From NCBI GenBank assembly GCA_030248215.1, contig JASANG010001183.1, positions 186,001-250,000 of the forward strand: 64,000 nucleotides of DNA. The letters are read 5' to 3'. Positions 47,013 through 57,563 of the stretch are shown here, piece by piece. Under the pieces are notes generated by a model, which saw only the letters and a program-made list of their open reading frames with translations, had not been told where the DNA came from and did no database searches. Numbering within the stretch: position 1 is the stretch's first letter; every line of letters begins with the position of its first letter. Source of the DNA: Enoplolaimus lenunculus. Taxonomy: Eukaryota; Nematoda; Enoplea; Enoplida; Thoracostomopsidae. The position numbers were made by a program, and so were the translations under genes.

Positions 47013-47159
47013 GAAACAAGTATTTAGCAAAATTTCAAATCCTAAATATCGTAACAAGAACTTGTTTAGTTGGTCATGTTCGTTTGTAATGTTGCCAAAA
47101 AGGAACGTGTTTTGGGGCTATTTGGCTGGCCAAAAAAGTATTTTCCAACTATCCTACCG

Positions 47160-47203
47160 TATTTAATATATTATATATATACATATATATATATAATACA
47201 ATA
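47160..47203. repeat. AT microsatellite
   Basis: (TATA)n run about 100 bp past the protease stop codon. Confidence 0.8.
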
Positions 47204-47307
47204 AAAACCAAGAGAAATTGTTCACAGTGATCATTCTATATTGCAATTATTACACAATTAGGACATAGTGTTTAATTTGAAAAAAAAATGATATAATTCC
47301 GTTGCAT

Positions 47308-47607
47308 TCACTCAATAACTCCTGAACATGGATATTTATTCAGTCCACACGCTCCGACCCCCCTGACGATACGATAGTAACCGCTTTCACCCCAATCTTT
47401 TCCCCAACTATTCTTCACAAGCCAATATTGAGTTCCAGTATCATGATCCACACCGTAACCTACAACCAGAATGCCATGATTGACCATATTTGGGGGGCAC
47501 GCTTTCGGATTCGCGATACCTCCTTTGTAGAATTGCATATTGTCGTCGTTAATACTTGTTGCGAATGGGCCGTTGACAGCCAGCCACTCTGCTAGATTAG
47601 ATTCGTC
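47308..47607 (-). CDS. Protease exon 7: catalytic His and Asn
   Basis: Acceptor taatattttcag; 99 codons and TGA. It includes [47 protein letters not shown] and a final PCSGVIE. Confidence 0.96.
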   Translation of the reverse strand, partial: DESNLAEWLAVNGPFATSINDDNMQFYKGGIANPKACPPNMVNHGILVVGYGVDHDTGTQYWLVKNSWGKDWGESGYYRIVRGVGACGLNKYPCSGVIE

Positions 47608-50600
47608 CTGAAAATATTAAATTTTAAACACTTAAAATTGAAAAAATACAACTTTTCTAGTGTCCTTGAATATAGGTGTAGCACCTATCGCTACTTTGTG
47701 ATCATAGCCAGAACAACCTTAGCTCTCCAGCAAACTGATGCCTTGTCAAATTCACGGAAGCGTTGGCCAATGTAAAGAACCAGGGCGGAACAGTTATAGG
47801 CATATTACAAAGCCTATGCCTAAGTCTAAGCGTAAGAATGAGCATATTTCTAAGTGTAAGCCTAAGCGTAAGCGTACGAACGAGCATATTCCTAAGCCTG
47901 AGCTTAAGCCTAAGCGTAAGAATGAGCACATTCCTAAGCCTAAGCCTAAGCCAAGCAAAAAATAGTCTAAAGCTTAAGCTTACTCTATTCCAGTTCCGCA
48001 GAAAAACGTTTCGCCCCTGACCTTTACATGGACCGAAATGCTTAGCTCTGTGTTTTAAATCACTAGAAGGTTTCGTGAACGACATTTGAAATTTGGTTAA
48101 TTTTCTCAAACACAATGACCTGGCTACGGGCATACACCAATTGAATTTAAGTGGAATCATTATTCCGTTTCTTGGGTTCATGCATAGATCAGGGGCGGAT
48201 CGTTCTTCCGCGGGACTGCAATAGAGTTACTTTAAGCTTTAGACTATTTATTGCTTAAGGTTTAGGCTTAAGTATAGCCACACACTTATACTTAGACTTA
48301 GCCTTCCGGTTAGGCTTAGGAATATGCTTATCATACTGTTTTGGCCCTTCTGTATACAATGGCTGTTGCCAGCAGCTGTTTATAAATTGTATGAGTAAGG
48401 AATAAGTGTTTTTTTGAAACCCTATTTACACTAGTGATGGGCATCGGATATTCTTCATATCCGGATATCTGGCAATTCTTGCCGGATATTTATGCGGATA
48501 TCTGGATATATCCGGATATCCGGATATCAGAAATGAAATTTTCTATTTCGGATATCCGAAACTCGATTTTGTGGTTTTTGAGTTTCCGAGCCTCAATTTT
48601 CGTTTCTTAAGCACTCCGGATATTCGGATATCCGGATATCCGGATACACGTTTCATTTCGGATACATATCCGGATATTTTTCATATCCGCATATCCGGTG
48701 CCCATCTATAATTCACACGTACAAGTTTTTGCAGCTGCAAATTAATCACTGGAATTCATACTATTTAATTTAATTCGCACCTATGAATTCAGTTGCAAAA
48801 ATTTCTTGCGCCTGCAATTTGAGTGGTCAATCGAAATGTTCCTTTGAAAACACTTTCAGCTGCAAGTATTTCGTGCAAGTTGCAGCTGCGAGTTCTCGTT
48901 GCAAAAACTTACACGTGTGATTGAAGCTTTTGGTTCGTAATAGAAACTAATTTTCAGTTAGTGTTTTCAACTCACCGTGCTTAATTCAATTGTTTTATTA
49001 ATATATGCCTTGATTTGTGTTTTGTTCATCCGGCACTGTTCCATCGTTGCCTTGTATGGGTACGCGGACTCTTCGTCGAGTCCACCAAACCCAATAATCG
49101 CATCCAAACCAAATTCAGGAGATCCACCGCCGCAGCTGCAAAAGTGAACGATGTGGGTAACGTTTTTTTACCCGACCCACGCTTTATCCACGCAAATAAG
49201 ATTCTTTTACCCGCGAGTATGCCCACGCATAAAAATCTACCCGCAACCAATCTTTTTTCGCGCCTGAAATTTAATCAATATTTTAAAGATCACAGGTCAT
49301 TTGTGCTTTAACTTTTTCTCACAAGAATATTTTCAATTTCATATGAGATGTAATTTCAATGTAACATTCGATCCCCAGTCTCACGGATGGGAGACGTTTA
49401 CGATGACCGCTGAACTATAGGAGCTTGACTCTCGAACCCGAGTAGGCTCTGACGTGTTGTGGAGATTTCGCGCTGCCCACATATGTTATAAATGTTAAAC
49501 ACTGCTCACAGTGTGTGTATTGCTCGTACATTATTGTATTTAGTTGCTCATAGTATACTCTATGAGTGAAAGAGCTATTGAAGTTTTGCGTTATAGCTTC
49601 AATGAATGTTACACGTGAAAGTTTGCAAGAAACAAGAAAATTTGACTGAAGTAAAACAGACAACAGCGTATGTTTTGCACGTTAAAAGTTAAAAGACTGG
49701 CACGAGTGAAACAATGATTAGCTTGCATAGTCCCGGTTTCTGGTGGGTCTGTAAAAGAGATGGTTTACATTCAAGACTACATTTTTTGCTTAGGCTCAGG
49801 CTTAGGCTTAGGCTTTGGAATACGCTTTATCTACTGTCACGGCAATAAAATTAACATTGGTCGGGCCTTGCATAGCATACAAGATTTGTTGGAAGCGACT
49901 TTATAATCGGTTTAAACTGTATTAAAATGGAAATGGTGTACAGTATTTTTTAAATATTTAATTTATTCATATGTCTATAATATTGCTGTCCAATTTAGAC
50001 ATTGAAATTTTAGCGAATAGCTTCGATGTTGTAGGTACACTGTAAATTCCAATGAGTTGATTAATCAATTCAGCTATAGAGTTCGTTATTTCTGAATTAA
50101 TATCAGTAAACATTAACACACTTTGAGTTGAGTTGATTCTCATTCTGAGTTGAGTTAACTCTGGCTGAGTTGATTAATTAACTGAGAATGAATCGAATCA
50201 ACTCAAAATTCTGAGTTCTGATAGTCCTAACTCATACTGAGAGTGATTCAACTCAGTCTGAGTTAAAATCAGCTCCATGAAATTTACAGTGTACAGTGGC
50301 TGTGATGGCTTATAATCACAAGCGCTAAACTGGTAATTTTTTCAAAAGAACTTAGGCACAAAGTTAAATTTAAAATTATCCCCGTTCAATAGAGGTACAG
50401 ATTTAAGCATTTTAAACCGCATCTGAAGAAGCACTTCCTCAAGAGAATACCAACGGTAACAGCGGTTTTCCAACTCAAGATCTGTACATTGTATATTTCA
50501 GTGAGTCGATTTTAACTCAGAATGAGTTGAATCACTCAGTCTGAGTTAGGACTTTCAGAACTTATAATTCTGAGTTAATTCAACTCATTCTGAGTTAATT

Positions 50601-53600
50601 AATAACCTCCAACCGGAATCAACTCAACCCAGAGTGAGAAGCGACTCAAGTCAGAGTGAGTCAAAGCTTATCGTTATTAAATCAGAAAAAAACTAACTTT
50701 CCGTCTGACTTGATTAATTAATTCCTTACAATTTACAGTGTACATAGATAGCAAACGTGTTTGCCTAAACAACGAGATCGATCCTACCCTTCACTGTAAA
50801 AAACGGGGAGTCAAATTGACTCTCGCGGAAATAGGTTTTTCCTGACTACACAAACTGAGTCAAAATTCGTCTCCGCTAGTGTCAAATTTGACTCAGTTTG
50901 TGTAGTCAGGAAAAGCCTATTTCCGCGAGAGTCAATTTGACGCCCCATGCCTTACAGTGTGTAAACACTGATTAGGTAGTTTTATACCCAAAATCTTGCG
51001 TATCACAGTCGACCAATTGTTGTTCAGACAACGAGTACAATTTGCCTTTTTTAATTGCCCATTGACCCTCGACGTTTTCGACGGCACCAAACGCCCAACA
51101 TGAGCCACAACGTCCTACAAATATAAGGGCGTAGGTATCACGAGTATTTATCGATTGACAACTTATAATCGAAGTTTCATCGACTCGACAATTGATCGAC
51201 CATCATTATGCTTAGGCTTAGGATTAAGGTTGTGCTATACTTTGGTTGACGGCCGACGCAGTCCGTCACCCGTCAGGTGCCGTTTGCTATCGTCCGTCAC
51301 ATGTATGGCGCCGTCCATCGCCGTGTCGTATTCTGTAGTGCGGGACGGTGACGGACAGCGCCGCAGGTAACGGACGGCGCCTATAGCTCAGCCAATAAGA
51401 TATACGTTTAGAAATACACTTAGGAATCTGTTCAGATTTTAAGACACTGTTGGACGACAAGTTGTCGGTCAACAAACCGACGTTGTTTCCCCAGGGCGAA
51501 ACCGCAAGGAAAAATGCACAACTGGACCAGACCAGGAGCTGTAGTCCTGGTTGGACACGAAATAAACTGTTTAGGTTGTTTAAACAAATTATTTCAAAGT
51601 TAGAAAACTATCAAAGATATATATATATATACAATCCCAATCAACGATACATTAAAAATATGGCAAATTTCGTTACTTCAATGGCATATGGCTCCTGTAC
51701 GAAATATTAATAATGCGAAGCATTCAAATTCAACTTAACTTGATCTTTGACCGGAGATACGACTCCTTTTTTTCTCCAGTCAACACTTTCAGGAGCGTTG
51801 AGTCCAGCTTGACCAATTTTCCTCAACGTCCAAAACGAAATTCGATGAGGATATCGTCCAGGATCGCGATAAACATACGTTCGTCGGAATTGAGCAATTG
51901 AGATATCCGAGAATTTGGTGTCACCATATTGTGCTGTTCCTGAAAATTGTTTAACCTGAAGCCAAATATGCAAATTGAAGATTTAACAATTAAATTGATT
52001 TCCAGTTCAAAAGATGTATATTATGTCGCAGGCCAGTCTGCTATTCAGGCCAATTACCAATTGGCATGGGCCAATGTACTATTCGAAGCAAACTTGACTA
52101 GGCGAAATAGCGATTGTGCGATGTCGCAAAACAACACTGATGTAAACGCTGATTAGTTAAAGTTTTATTGTGTCTGTCGAAATAATCAAATCTGATTGGT
52201 CTCTACACGATAACTTGACCCAAGTAGAGAGCAGGCCCCTATACAAGGTTTCAGAATCTAGGGTTTAGTTAAGGTTAAGATAACATCAGGGTTTGACTTT
52301 AACTGTGGTTTATGCTGAGGCTCGCTTAAGTTCTTTCTCATCAAAAGCTTGGGTGTTGAAATCCGCTTTTTATTTTTTCGTCTTGCTTTTGTCTTTGAAG
52401 ATTTCGGTGTTTTACGCATCTGTAGGCACAAGCGATATGTATCTTCTAAAACTTAATCGCTTCATTTTAGCCTTCTTGAAACAATTACAATTCTACCAAG
52501 AACTCGTGTCAAAAATACGAAATCCTTTTGAAATTGTAAAAAAATGCCAACAGACTCTGATGCTAAATATTAACATTTATACTAAACTAGGCCCGTAGCT
52601 AGCTCACCTTGCTAAGGGGGAGTGCTAAAAAATTTTCAGGAAGGGCATTCAAGAGTTTTCAATGATTTATAAGTAGGGTTGAAGATTTTCTAGGGGGGGC
52701 CACAATTTTTTCAGGGGGACCGAGCCCCCCTGCCCCCCTTTGGTTACGGGTCCGAGACAAACGTAAGCGTTTTTATGCGCAAGTGTTTTGCAACTTCGAT
52801 TCATTTCACAACGTTCTCTGTTAGTTTGCTTGAAGCGTTTTGAAGGATTTCGTTTAAAACACGAAAAGCATTTAAAATAGGCGTTTTGACTATAATCATA
52901 ACATTTCCATTTACCACGGTCGTTAGCTTGTAACACAGCGGCCACTATTGTGTTAACTTGATAAATTTTCAATCGCCGAAGTTTCGCTGAAGTCGAACTC
53001 GGCTTCGACTTTTTGAATGCGTCCAAGTAGCGATCATAGTCTTGTTCAGTTGGAATTGGGATTGAAAACAAGTTGACAGTTGTCAAAAGTTCCTTAAAAT
53101 AACTTCAATTCAGTTGAATCTGACTTTTGTCTAGTGCGACAGAACTGACTCAGCTCTCGAGGAACAAATCACAGGCTACGCTCACACATGCGTTAGTCCC
53201 AGCATATCACTGGACCGTTAATTTGATTGTATTCTTTAGAGTGACCCTAATTGGCCCATGTATACAACAGGGCCGGAACGTTTTCCTTCAGGAACTGTAA
53301 CAGTGTCGCGTTAAGCTTTAGACTAACTTTTTTTACTTAGACTTAGCCTTAAGCTTAGGCTTAGGCTTAGATTTTGGCTTAAAAATAGGCTCATCCTTGC
53401 GTTTAGGCTTAGGCTTAAGCTTAGACTTCGACTTAGCAATATGCTTATACCACTGTTACGGGCCCTGGTCTATTACGTGGGGCCTCGCGTTGCGGCACTG
53501 CGCGTAACGCAGCGATTTTGCCCTGGAAACGGTTGATCGCCATTTGGTAAAACGCATACATTAGAACTCCAGTGTCAAGTTGTTATGGGTACAGCGAAAT

Positions 53601-54757
53601 ATAATTCAATATATAAGTGAATACACAATACCTTTCCGAAGTAGTTTTCAATTTGTTTGGCTGCGGTCAACACAATCAGTGGATTTCTGAAATTTGTGAG
53701 GAGCAACATGATTTCACGGGCCAAAGAACAGGCGCGGAACAGTATTATAAGCATATTCCTAAGCCTACGCCTAAGCCTAAGCGTAAGAATGAGTTTATTC
53801 CTAAGCCTAAGCCTAAGCCTAAGCCTAAGCGTAAGAATGAGTTTATTCCTAAGCCTAAGCCTAAGCCTAAGCCTAAGCATAAGAATGAGTTTATTGCTAA
53901 GCCTAAGTATAAGCCTAAGCCTAAGCCTAAGCCTAAGCCTAAGCGTAAGAATGAGTTTATTCCTAAGCCTAAGCCTAAGCCTAAGCCTAAGCGTAAGAAT
54001 GAGTTTATTCCTAAGCCTAAGCCTAAGCCTAAGCCTAAGCGTAAGAATGAGTTTATTGCTAAGCCTAAGTATAAGCCTAAGCCTAAGCCTAAGCCTAAGC
54101 GTAAGAATGAGTTTATTGCTAAGCCTAAGTATAAGCCTAAGCCTAAGCCTAAGCCTAAGCCTAAGCCTAAGCCTAAGCCTAAGCCTAAGCCTAAGCCAAA
54201 GCGTAAGAATGAGCATATTCCTAAGCCTACGCCTAAGCCTAAGCCTAAGCGTAAGAATGAGTTTATTCCTAAGCCTAAGCCTAAGCCTACGCCTAAGCGT
54301 AAGAATGAGTTTATTGCTAAGCCTAAGGCTAAGCCTAATCTAGCAAAAAATTAGTCTAAAGCTTAAGCTTATTCTATTGTAGTCCCACAAGGGCCGAAGA
54401 AAGGATATTTGTGCAGTGGCGGATCCAGGATCTCAAAATGGGGGGGGGGGGGGCAAAATTTCACAGGTAATAAACTTATTTTTGACCCACACACAAACCA
54501 CGAACTATTGTCACAAAATTGCTATATAATTTTTGTCGAGATGCAGTTGGGGGGGGGGGGGTTGCACGGCCGGAGTGGCCCCCACGGATCCGCCATTGTT
54601 CCTGTAGAACAAGGCTTACGGATTGGTTTAGTGAGCTGCTCAAAACTGTAAGCATGAAATACACAAATCTATTGACTCACGTTGCTACTGGTGTACTGGT
54701 AGTAGCACAGTACACTATTGCCATAAAGACGGCAATCCAGAATTTTGCAATTGTCAT
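47308..54757 (-). CDS. Papain-family cysteine protease (cathepsin F/L-like)
   Basis: Seven exons (54757-54681, 53686-53632, 53092-52915, 51939-51739, 51114-50988, 49135-48976, 47607-47308) give about 365 residues. Residues 1-20 form a signal peptide ([14 protein letters not shown]). An I29-type prodomain spans about 55-125, with RLKIYQVN and [10 protein letters not shown] replacing ERFNIN and GNFD signatures. The mature enzyme starts near residue 150 ([13 protein letters not shown]). Oxyanion Gln170, nucleophile Cys176 (CGSCWAF), His310 ([11 protein letters not shown]) and Asn332 ([10 protein letters not shown]) are all present. Two N-glycosylation sequons lie in exon 6. Paired cysteines fit the family. 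[11 protein letters not shown] and GACGLN recall cathepsin F, so a secreted or lysosomal digestive/processing endopeptidase is likely. ATTAAA at 47271-47276 is a possible poly(A) signal. The exon 4/5 junction lacks a clean GT-AG solution by one base. Confidence 0.93.
47765..48034 (-). mobile_element. Family A TTAGGC MITE
   Basis: Ends ggccaatgtaaagaaccagg and ctgacctttacatggacc. It carries four CCTAAG segments joined by gtaagaatgagca spacers. In protease intron 6. Confidence 0.85.
48175..48366 (+). mobile_element. Family A TTAGGC MITE, diverged
   Basis: Ends gttcatgcatagatcagggg and cttctgtatacaatggc; TTAGGC runs are heavily mutated. In protease intron 6. Confidence 0.7.
48430..48712. mobile_element. 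Family N element (GATATCCG-rich)
   Basis: Inverted ends agtgatgggcatcggatatt and atatccggtgcccatcta. The interior is made of ggatatccggatatc palindromes. In protease intron 6. Confidence 0.65.
48713..48930. mobile_element. Family O MITE
   Basis: Inverted ends ttcacacgtacaagtttttg and caaaaacttacacgtgtga, with gcagctgcaa subterminal at both sides. Related ends are near 1020-1275, 1815 and 38000. Confidence 0.7.
48976..49135 (-). CDS. Protease exon 6
   Basis: Acceptor ttcacttttgcag, donor AGCACG|GTGAGT. It starts [13 protein letters not shown] and includes [13 protein letters not shown] and two NKT sequons. Confidence 0.92.
49312..49573 (-). mobile_element. TTAA-type MITE with tRNA-like segment, copy 2
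   Basis: Inverse of the 26531 copy, with TTAA kept at 49308-49311 and lost at the other side. It includes gattcgatccccagtctcacg-type text, i.e. the B-box region on the minus strand. In protease intron 5. Confidence 0.75.
49727..49862 (+). mobile_element. Family B TTAGGC MITE, left end trimmed
   Basis: ccggtttctggtgggtctg to aaaattaacattggtc, with one run of TTAGGC. In protease intron 5. Confidence 0.7.
50038..50294. mobile_element. Family D MITE
   Basis: cactgtaaattccaatgag to gaaatttacagtg, flanked by TA. In protease intron 5. Confidence 0.8.
50486..50742. mobile_element. Family D MITE
   Basis: cattgtatatttcagtgag to acaatttacagtg, in protease intron 5, 190 bp from the previous copy. Confidence 0.75.
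50792..50960. mobile_element. Family C MITE, near-perfect palindrome
   Basis: cactgtaaaaaacggggag to its complement near 50960. The arms ggaaataggtttttcctgac and the matching inverse are almost identical, so it can form a hairpin of about 75 bp per arm. Confidence 0.75.
50988..51114 (-). CDS. Protease exon 5: active-site cysteine
   Basis: Acceptor tatatttgtag, donor TTTGG|GTATAA. It encodes [20 protein letters not shown], then [14 protein letters not shown]. The Cys of CGSCWAF is the nucleophile. Confidence 0.93.
51220..51400. mobile_element. Family F element
   Basis: aaggttgtgctatactttgg at left and gcgcctatagctcagc at right; interior of gtccgtcacc and gacggtgacgg words. In protease intron 4. 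Confidence 0.55.
51739..51939 (-). CDS. Protease exon 4: prodomain end and mature N-terminus
   Basis: Acceptor acaattttcag. It includes [23 protein letters not shown] and VSPVKDQ. To keep frame with exon 5 it must end CAAG, but the genomic text there is CAAGTTAAG. Confidence 0.88.
52024..52206. repeat. Family P element, copy 2 (shortened)
   Basis: caggccagtctgctattcagg onward, collinear with 7078-7270. In protease intron 3. Confidence 0.6.
52590..52757. repeat. Family I short element
   Basis: gcccgtagctagctcacctt to ggttacgggtccg, inverted ends. In protease intron 3. Confidence 0.65.
52915..53092 (-). CDS. Protease exon 3: I29-type inhibitor prodomain
   Basis: Acceptor gttattttaag, donor CGTG|GTAAAT. 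It includes [22 protein letters not shown] and VLQANDR. The open frame beyond the donor (to 52667) is intronic. Confidence 0.88.
53253..53484 (+). mobile_element. Family A' TTAGGC MITE
   Basis: ggcccatgtatacaacaggg to ctggtctattacgtggggcc. In protease intron 2. Confidence 0.8.
53632..53686 (-). CDS. Protease exon 2: start of propeptide
   Basis: 55 nt; acceptor cacaaatttcag, donor GGAAAG|GTATTG. It encodes [18 protein letters not shown], and its phase fits exons 1 and 3. Confidence 0.75.
53718..54395 (-). mobile_element. Family A TTAGGC MITE, largest array
   Basis: Left end gggccaaagaacaggcgcgg; right end truncated around gtagtcccacaagggcc. Ten gtaagaatgagttt-type spacers alternate with CCTAAG runs. 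The longest pure run is about 11 hexamers near 54130-54196. In protease intron 1. Confidence 0.88.
54414..54597. mobile_element. hAT-like MITE (family H)
   Basis: Ends cagtggcggatccagg and cacggatccgccattg; CAGNGGC termini are of hAT type. Internal G homopolymers at about 54440 and 54551. In protease intron 1. Confidence 0.65.
54681..54757 (-). CDS. Protease exon 1: signal peptide
   Basis: ATG and 25 codons plus 2 nt, donor [31 protein letters not shown] is a textbook signal peptide. The split Thr codon is completed by exon 2. Confidence 0.85.
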
Positions 54758-54840
54758 CGTCTATTAAGCACAAATCGGTTTAAAAAATAGCTTAGGAAAA
54801 TTTTCAGTTCACGGTCTATAACCCGTTCCGTTTAAGCAAT

Positions 54841-54912
54841 AGCAAACGCAACTACTGGTATGATTCTCGCTTAGGGTGCGAGATGTCCCGTGTTCAACTC
54901 ATGGCGTGGCCT
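54841..54912 (+). pseudogene. tRNA-Pro(AGG)-like relic
   Basis: ctggtatgattctcgcttag and ggtgcgag match the D-loop and anticodon arm of eukaryotic tRNA-Pro with anticodon AGG. The acceptor 5' half is eroded and the T arm (gtgttcaactc) is mismatched, so it is not a working tRNA. Confidence 0.65.
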
Positions 54913-55322
54913 TTGCATTTTGGCTGTTCAACAAAAAAGTTTCAAAATTGTTTTTATGCCAAGACAATTGAGCTGTGTGTATATATTCACTGATTCTTTA
55001 TAAAAATTAAAGAAAACAATGACGGATGCATCGAAATTTTTAAAATTTTAGATAAGTTTTTAAATATTTAATTGAATGCTAAGGTTCACGCGCGAAAATT
55101 TTAGGTTCAATTTTAAATACAATTTTTTTATTAATTACGATGCTATTTACATTCAATAGTTTTTTAACCTATTTTAGCTAAAATGTTTATTAAAACTACA
55201 GAACAAGCAGTGTTAGCTTTAACCAGCTAATGCCGCGTGGCTTTAGTATAAATCAAAAAAGGTGCCTGTTTACATACAGGCTTACATTATGTTTTCGAAA
55301 CAACAAAAACACATTAACCTCA
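54913..55322. other. Intergenic, nothing recognised
   Basis: AT-rich, no feature recognised. Confidence 0.4.
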
Positions 55323-55475
55323 GGGTCCATGTAACTTTTAGGGGCGTCGAGGTTTCTGGTGAGTCTATAAAAGAGTAGGTTTAGATTCTAGATTACATTT
55401 TTTTGCTTATTCTTAGAAGGCTTCGGCTTAGAAATACGCTTAATCTATTGTTACGCTCTTAAACGAAACATTGGC
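55323..55475 (+). mobile_element. Family B MITE with degenerate TTAGGC
   Basis: gggtccatgtaacttttagg to acgaaacattggcc; the TTAGGC part is reduced to cttagaaggcttcggcttag. Confidence 0.75.
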
Positions 55476-55625
55476 CTAAAGACCGAAAAACATTGTCGAC
55501 AGTATATGATGGCAAGGGGTACTGTCTTCATTTCAGATATTCTTCCCCTCATTCCTTAGGAGAAATATATTTTGACAACATTAAAAAAATTGTAGCACAA
55601 GTTTGCTTGTCCGGTAACAAATGTT

Positions 55626-55837
55626 GGCCAATGTAAAGAACTGGGGCGGAATAGTATTATAAGCATTTTCCTAAGCCTAAGCCTTAGCCTAAGCCTAAGC
55701 GTATGAATGGGTTTATTCCTAAGCCTAAGCCTAAGCCTAAACCTAAGCAAAACGAAAAAAAATTAGTCAAAAGCTTAAGCTTTTCCTCTATTGCAGTTTT
55801 ACAGAAAAACGTTCCGCCCCTGATTTTTACATGGGCC
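55626..55837 (-). mobile_element. Family A TTAGGC MITE
   Basis: ggccaatgtaaagaactggg to ctgatttttacatgggcc; flanks caaatgtt and gaaatctt match at 6 of 8 positions. Confidence 0.85.
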
Positions 55838-56147
55838 GAAATCTTGGACCCCCTCAATTCACAAATCGTGGCGACAGGACCGATAAAATAGCTTCAGCGT
55901 TAAAGCAAATTTTTTTAATGTTTATCAGTAAACAACAACAAATTTCAAAAAATATAAGCTTAAATAGCAAACTGATAAAGTTCTGATTGACACTGTTCGT
56001 CGGCAGACTGCAAAGACCCGTGGAAAATTACAAGATATTTTTCGCTTCGTAGATGTAAAACTACTTAAAACTAAGATCTGGCTCTGGTTCCTGCAGAAGA
56101 TCGACATTTCAGGCTTCGGCCGAATTTCTGGCTGAAGTTCCGGCAAT

Positions 56148-56277
56148 TTCGATAGTGAAACAGTGGTATAAGCACATTCCTAAGCCTGTGCCTAAGCAAA
56201 AAAATAGTCTAAAGCTTAAGCTTACTCTAATACAGTCCCGCAGAAAAACGTTCCAGCCCTGTTCTATACGTAGGGCC
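56148..56277 (-). mobile_element. Family A' MITE, left end missing
   Basis: Starts at gtgaaacagtggtataagc and ends ctgttctatacgtagggcc; one CCTAAG pair remains. Confidence 0.7.
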
Positions 56278-57180
56278 GTGATGTTGAACGCTGCCCGCAA
56301 TAAACAACCTCATTTGTTTATATTTGACTGATTTTAAAATTTAAAATTCGTCGGCGATTTAAATTGTTTGTCTGTAAAATCGACCGACCAGACGCGCAAT
56401 CATTAGACACAGACTTGATTGGTTCAAAGGCCACAATTAAAATATTGGGAACATTGTTTCAAAATGTGCCAACCATAAAGTGTAAAAATCTTGTATCGGT
56501 GAACAGTTTGGTTTAATATTCGGAGTTCATTTGCTGATTTGTTCAATATGGAACACGAGTCTTGAACAAAATATAGAAATTTGATTGGCTTCTTGCTAGC
56601 GAGCTTTCATACACTTTTTCATTATTGTTTTGGATTGCAGAGTGGATCCAGCGCAGGGGGTGCGTAGGCCCACCCCCCTCGTCAGAATTTTTTGTGATAA
56701 AATGGCAAGGTCCTGTCTTATAGTTTTCCCACTGAGAAAAATTTTTTGTAAACACAAATTTTTACCCCGAGAAACTTTTTTATGATATTAAAACCTTACA
56801 ATTTTTCCCGTTAGAAAATTATTGGCGTTCAAATGATAAACGTTCTTTACCGTACAATTTTTGCGTTTCATAACATTTGCCAGCTTCCCGTGATAGGAAT
56901 TTTTCGCTCCGCCTCTGATTGCAGGTGGTTGCCTGGATGGAAATTGTTTTTGCGCAAATATTTTCTCCAGCTGACCAACCATAAAAATAACATTTTTTTG
57001 AAATACAAAAGATCGCGTCTATTGACCTCCCGGCTGCCGGCCAACTGGCAAAACGTCTCTGATTCACAGCTGGAAATTTATCTGCCTCCTGTTCGGTAAT
57101 TGCTTATTCATCATTGTTTTTAAGCTTTTACCTGCTTTTTTGTAATCCACCAAGCGTTGATGCAGCTTTACTCTTCCGTT
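56278..57180. other. Intergenic with family H fragment
   Basis: gagtggatccagcgcaggggg at 56640 and cgcctctgattgcag near 56910 are family H-like pieces. No gene recognised. Confidence 0.4.
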
Positions 57181-57187
57181 GAAATAA

Positions 57188-57500
57188 TGTCCCAAATAGT
57201 TCAGGGACAGACGGTTTCTACATGGGACTGCTAGGGACTAAAGTTTCATTTTAAGGATCGAAACTACGGATACAGCGCCGGTTGTGTTCGATTTGGTCCC
57301 AGGTCCAACTTCTCTGGATTCGTTTTCAAGATTGTCGGATCTAAAATTTTTCGGTCCATGTGAAGATCTGAGGCGGACCGCTTTTACGTGGGATTGCTAT
57401 GAAGTAAAGTTTTATTCTAGACGAGTTTTTGCCTAGGCTTTAGCCTCAGGTTTAGGAATATGCTTATACTACTGTTCCTGCGTTGATCTATACATTGGCC
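57188..57500 (+). mobile_element. Family A fragment and diverged family A MITE
   Basis: 57188-57250 is a left-end fragment (agttcagggacagacgg). 57353-57500 is complete, from ggtccatgtgaagatctg to gatctatacattggcc. Confidence 0.65.
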
Positions 57501-57563
57501 GAACTTATTTAGACGTTATACTCTATTTTCTACTTGTACATTTATATATACATATATTATATA

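Noticed and set aside
52667-52914. Continuation of protease exon 3 into a Cys-rich tail
   Set aside because: The frame runs past a good donor (CGTG|GTAAAT) into intron and a family I repeat; splicing to exon 4 restores the conserved prodomain.
53617-54354. 245-residue reading frame rich in Lys-Pro repeats (and leucine/serine-rich frames in other frames), also at 24.1-24.6 and 25.5-26.0 kb
   Set aside because: These frames are the TTAGGC/CCTAAG hexamer array read in several frames and both strands; they lie inside a MITE and within a protease intron.
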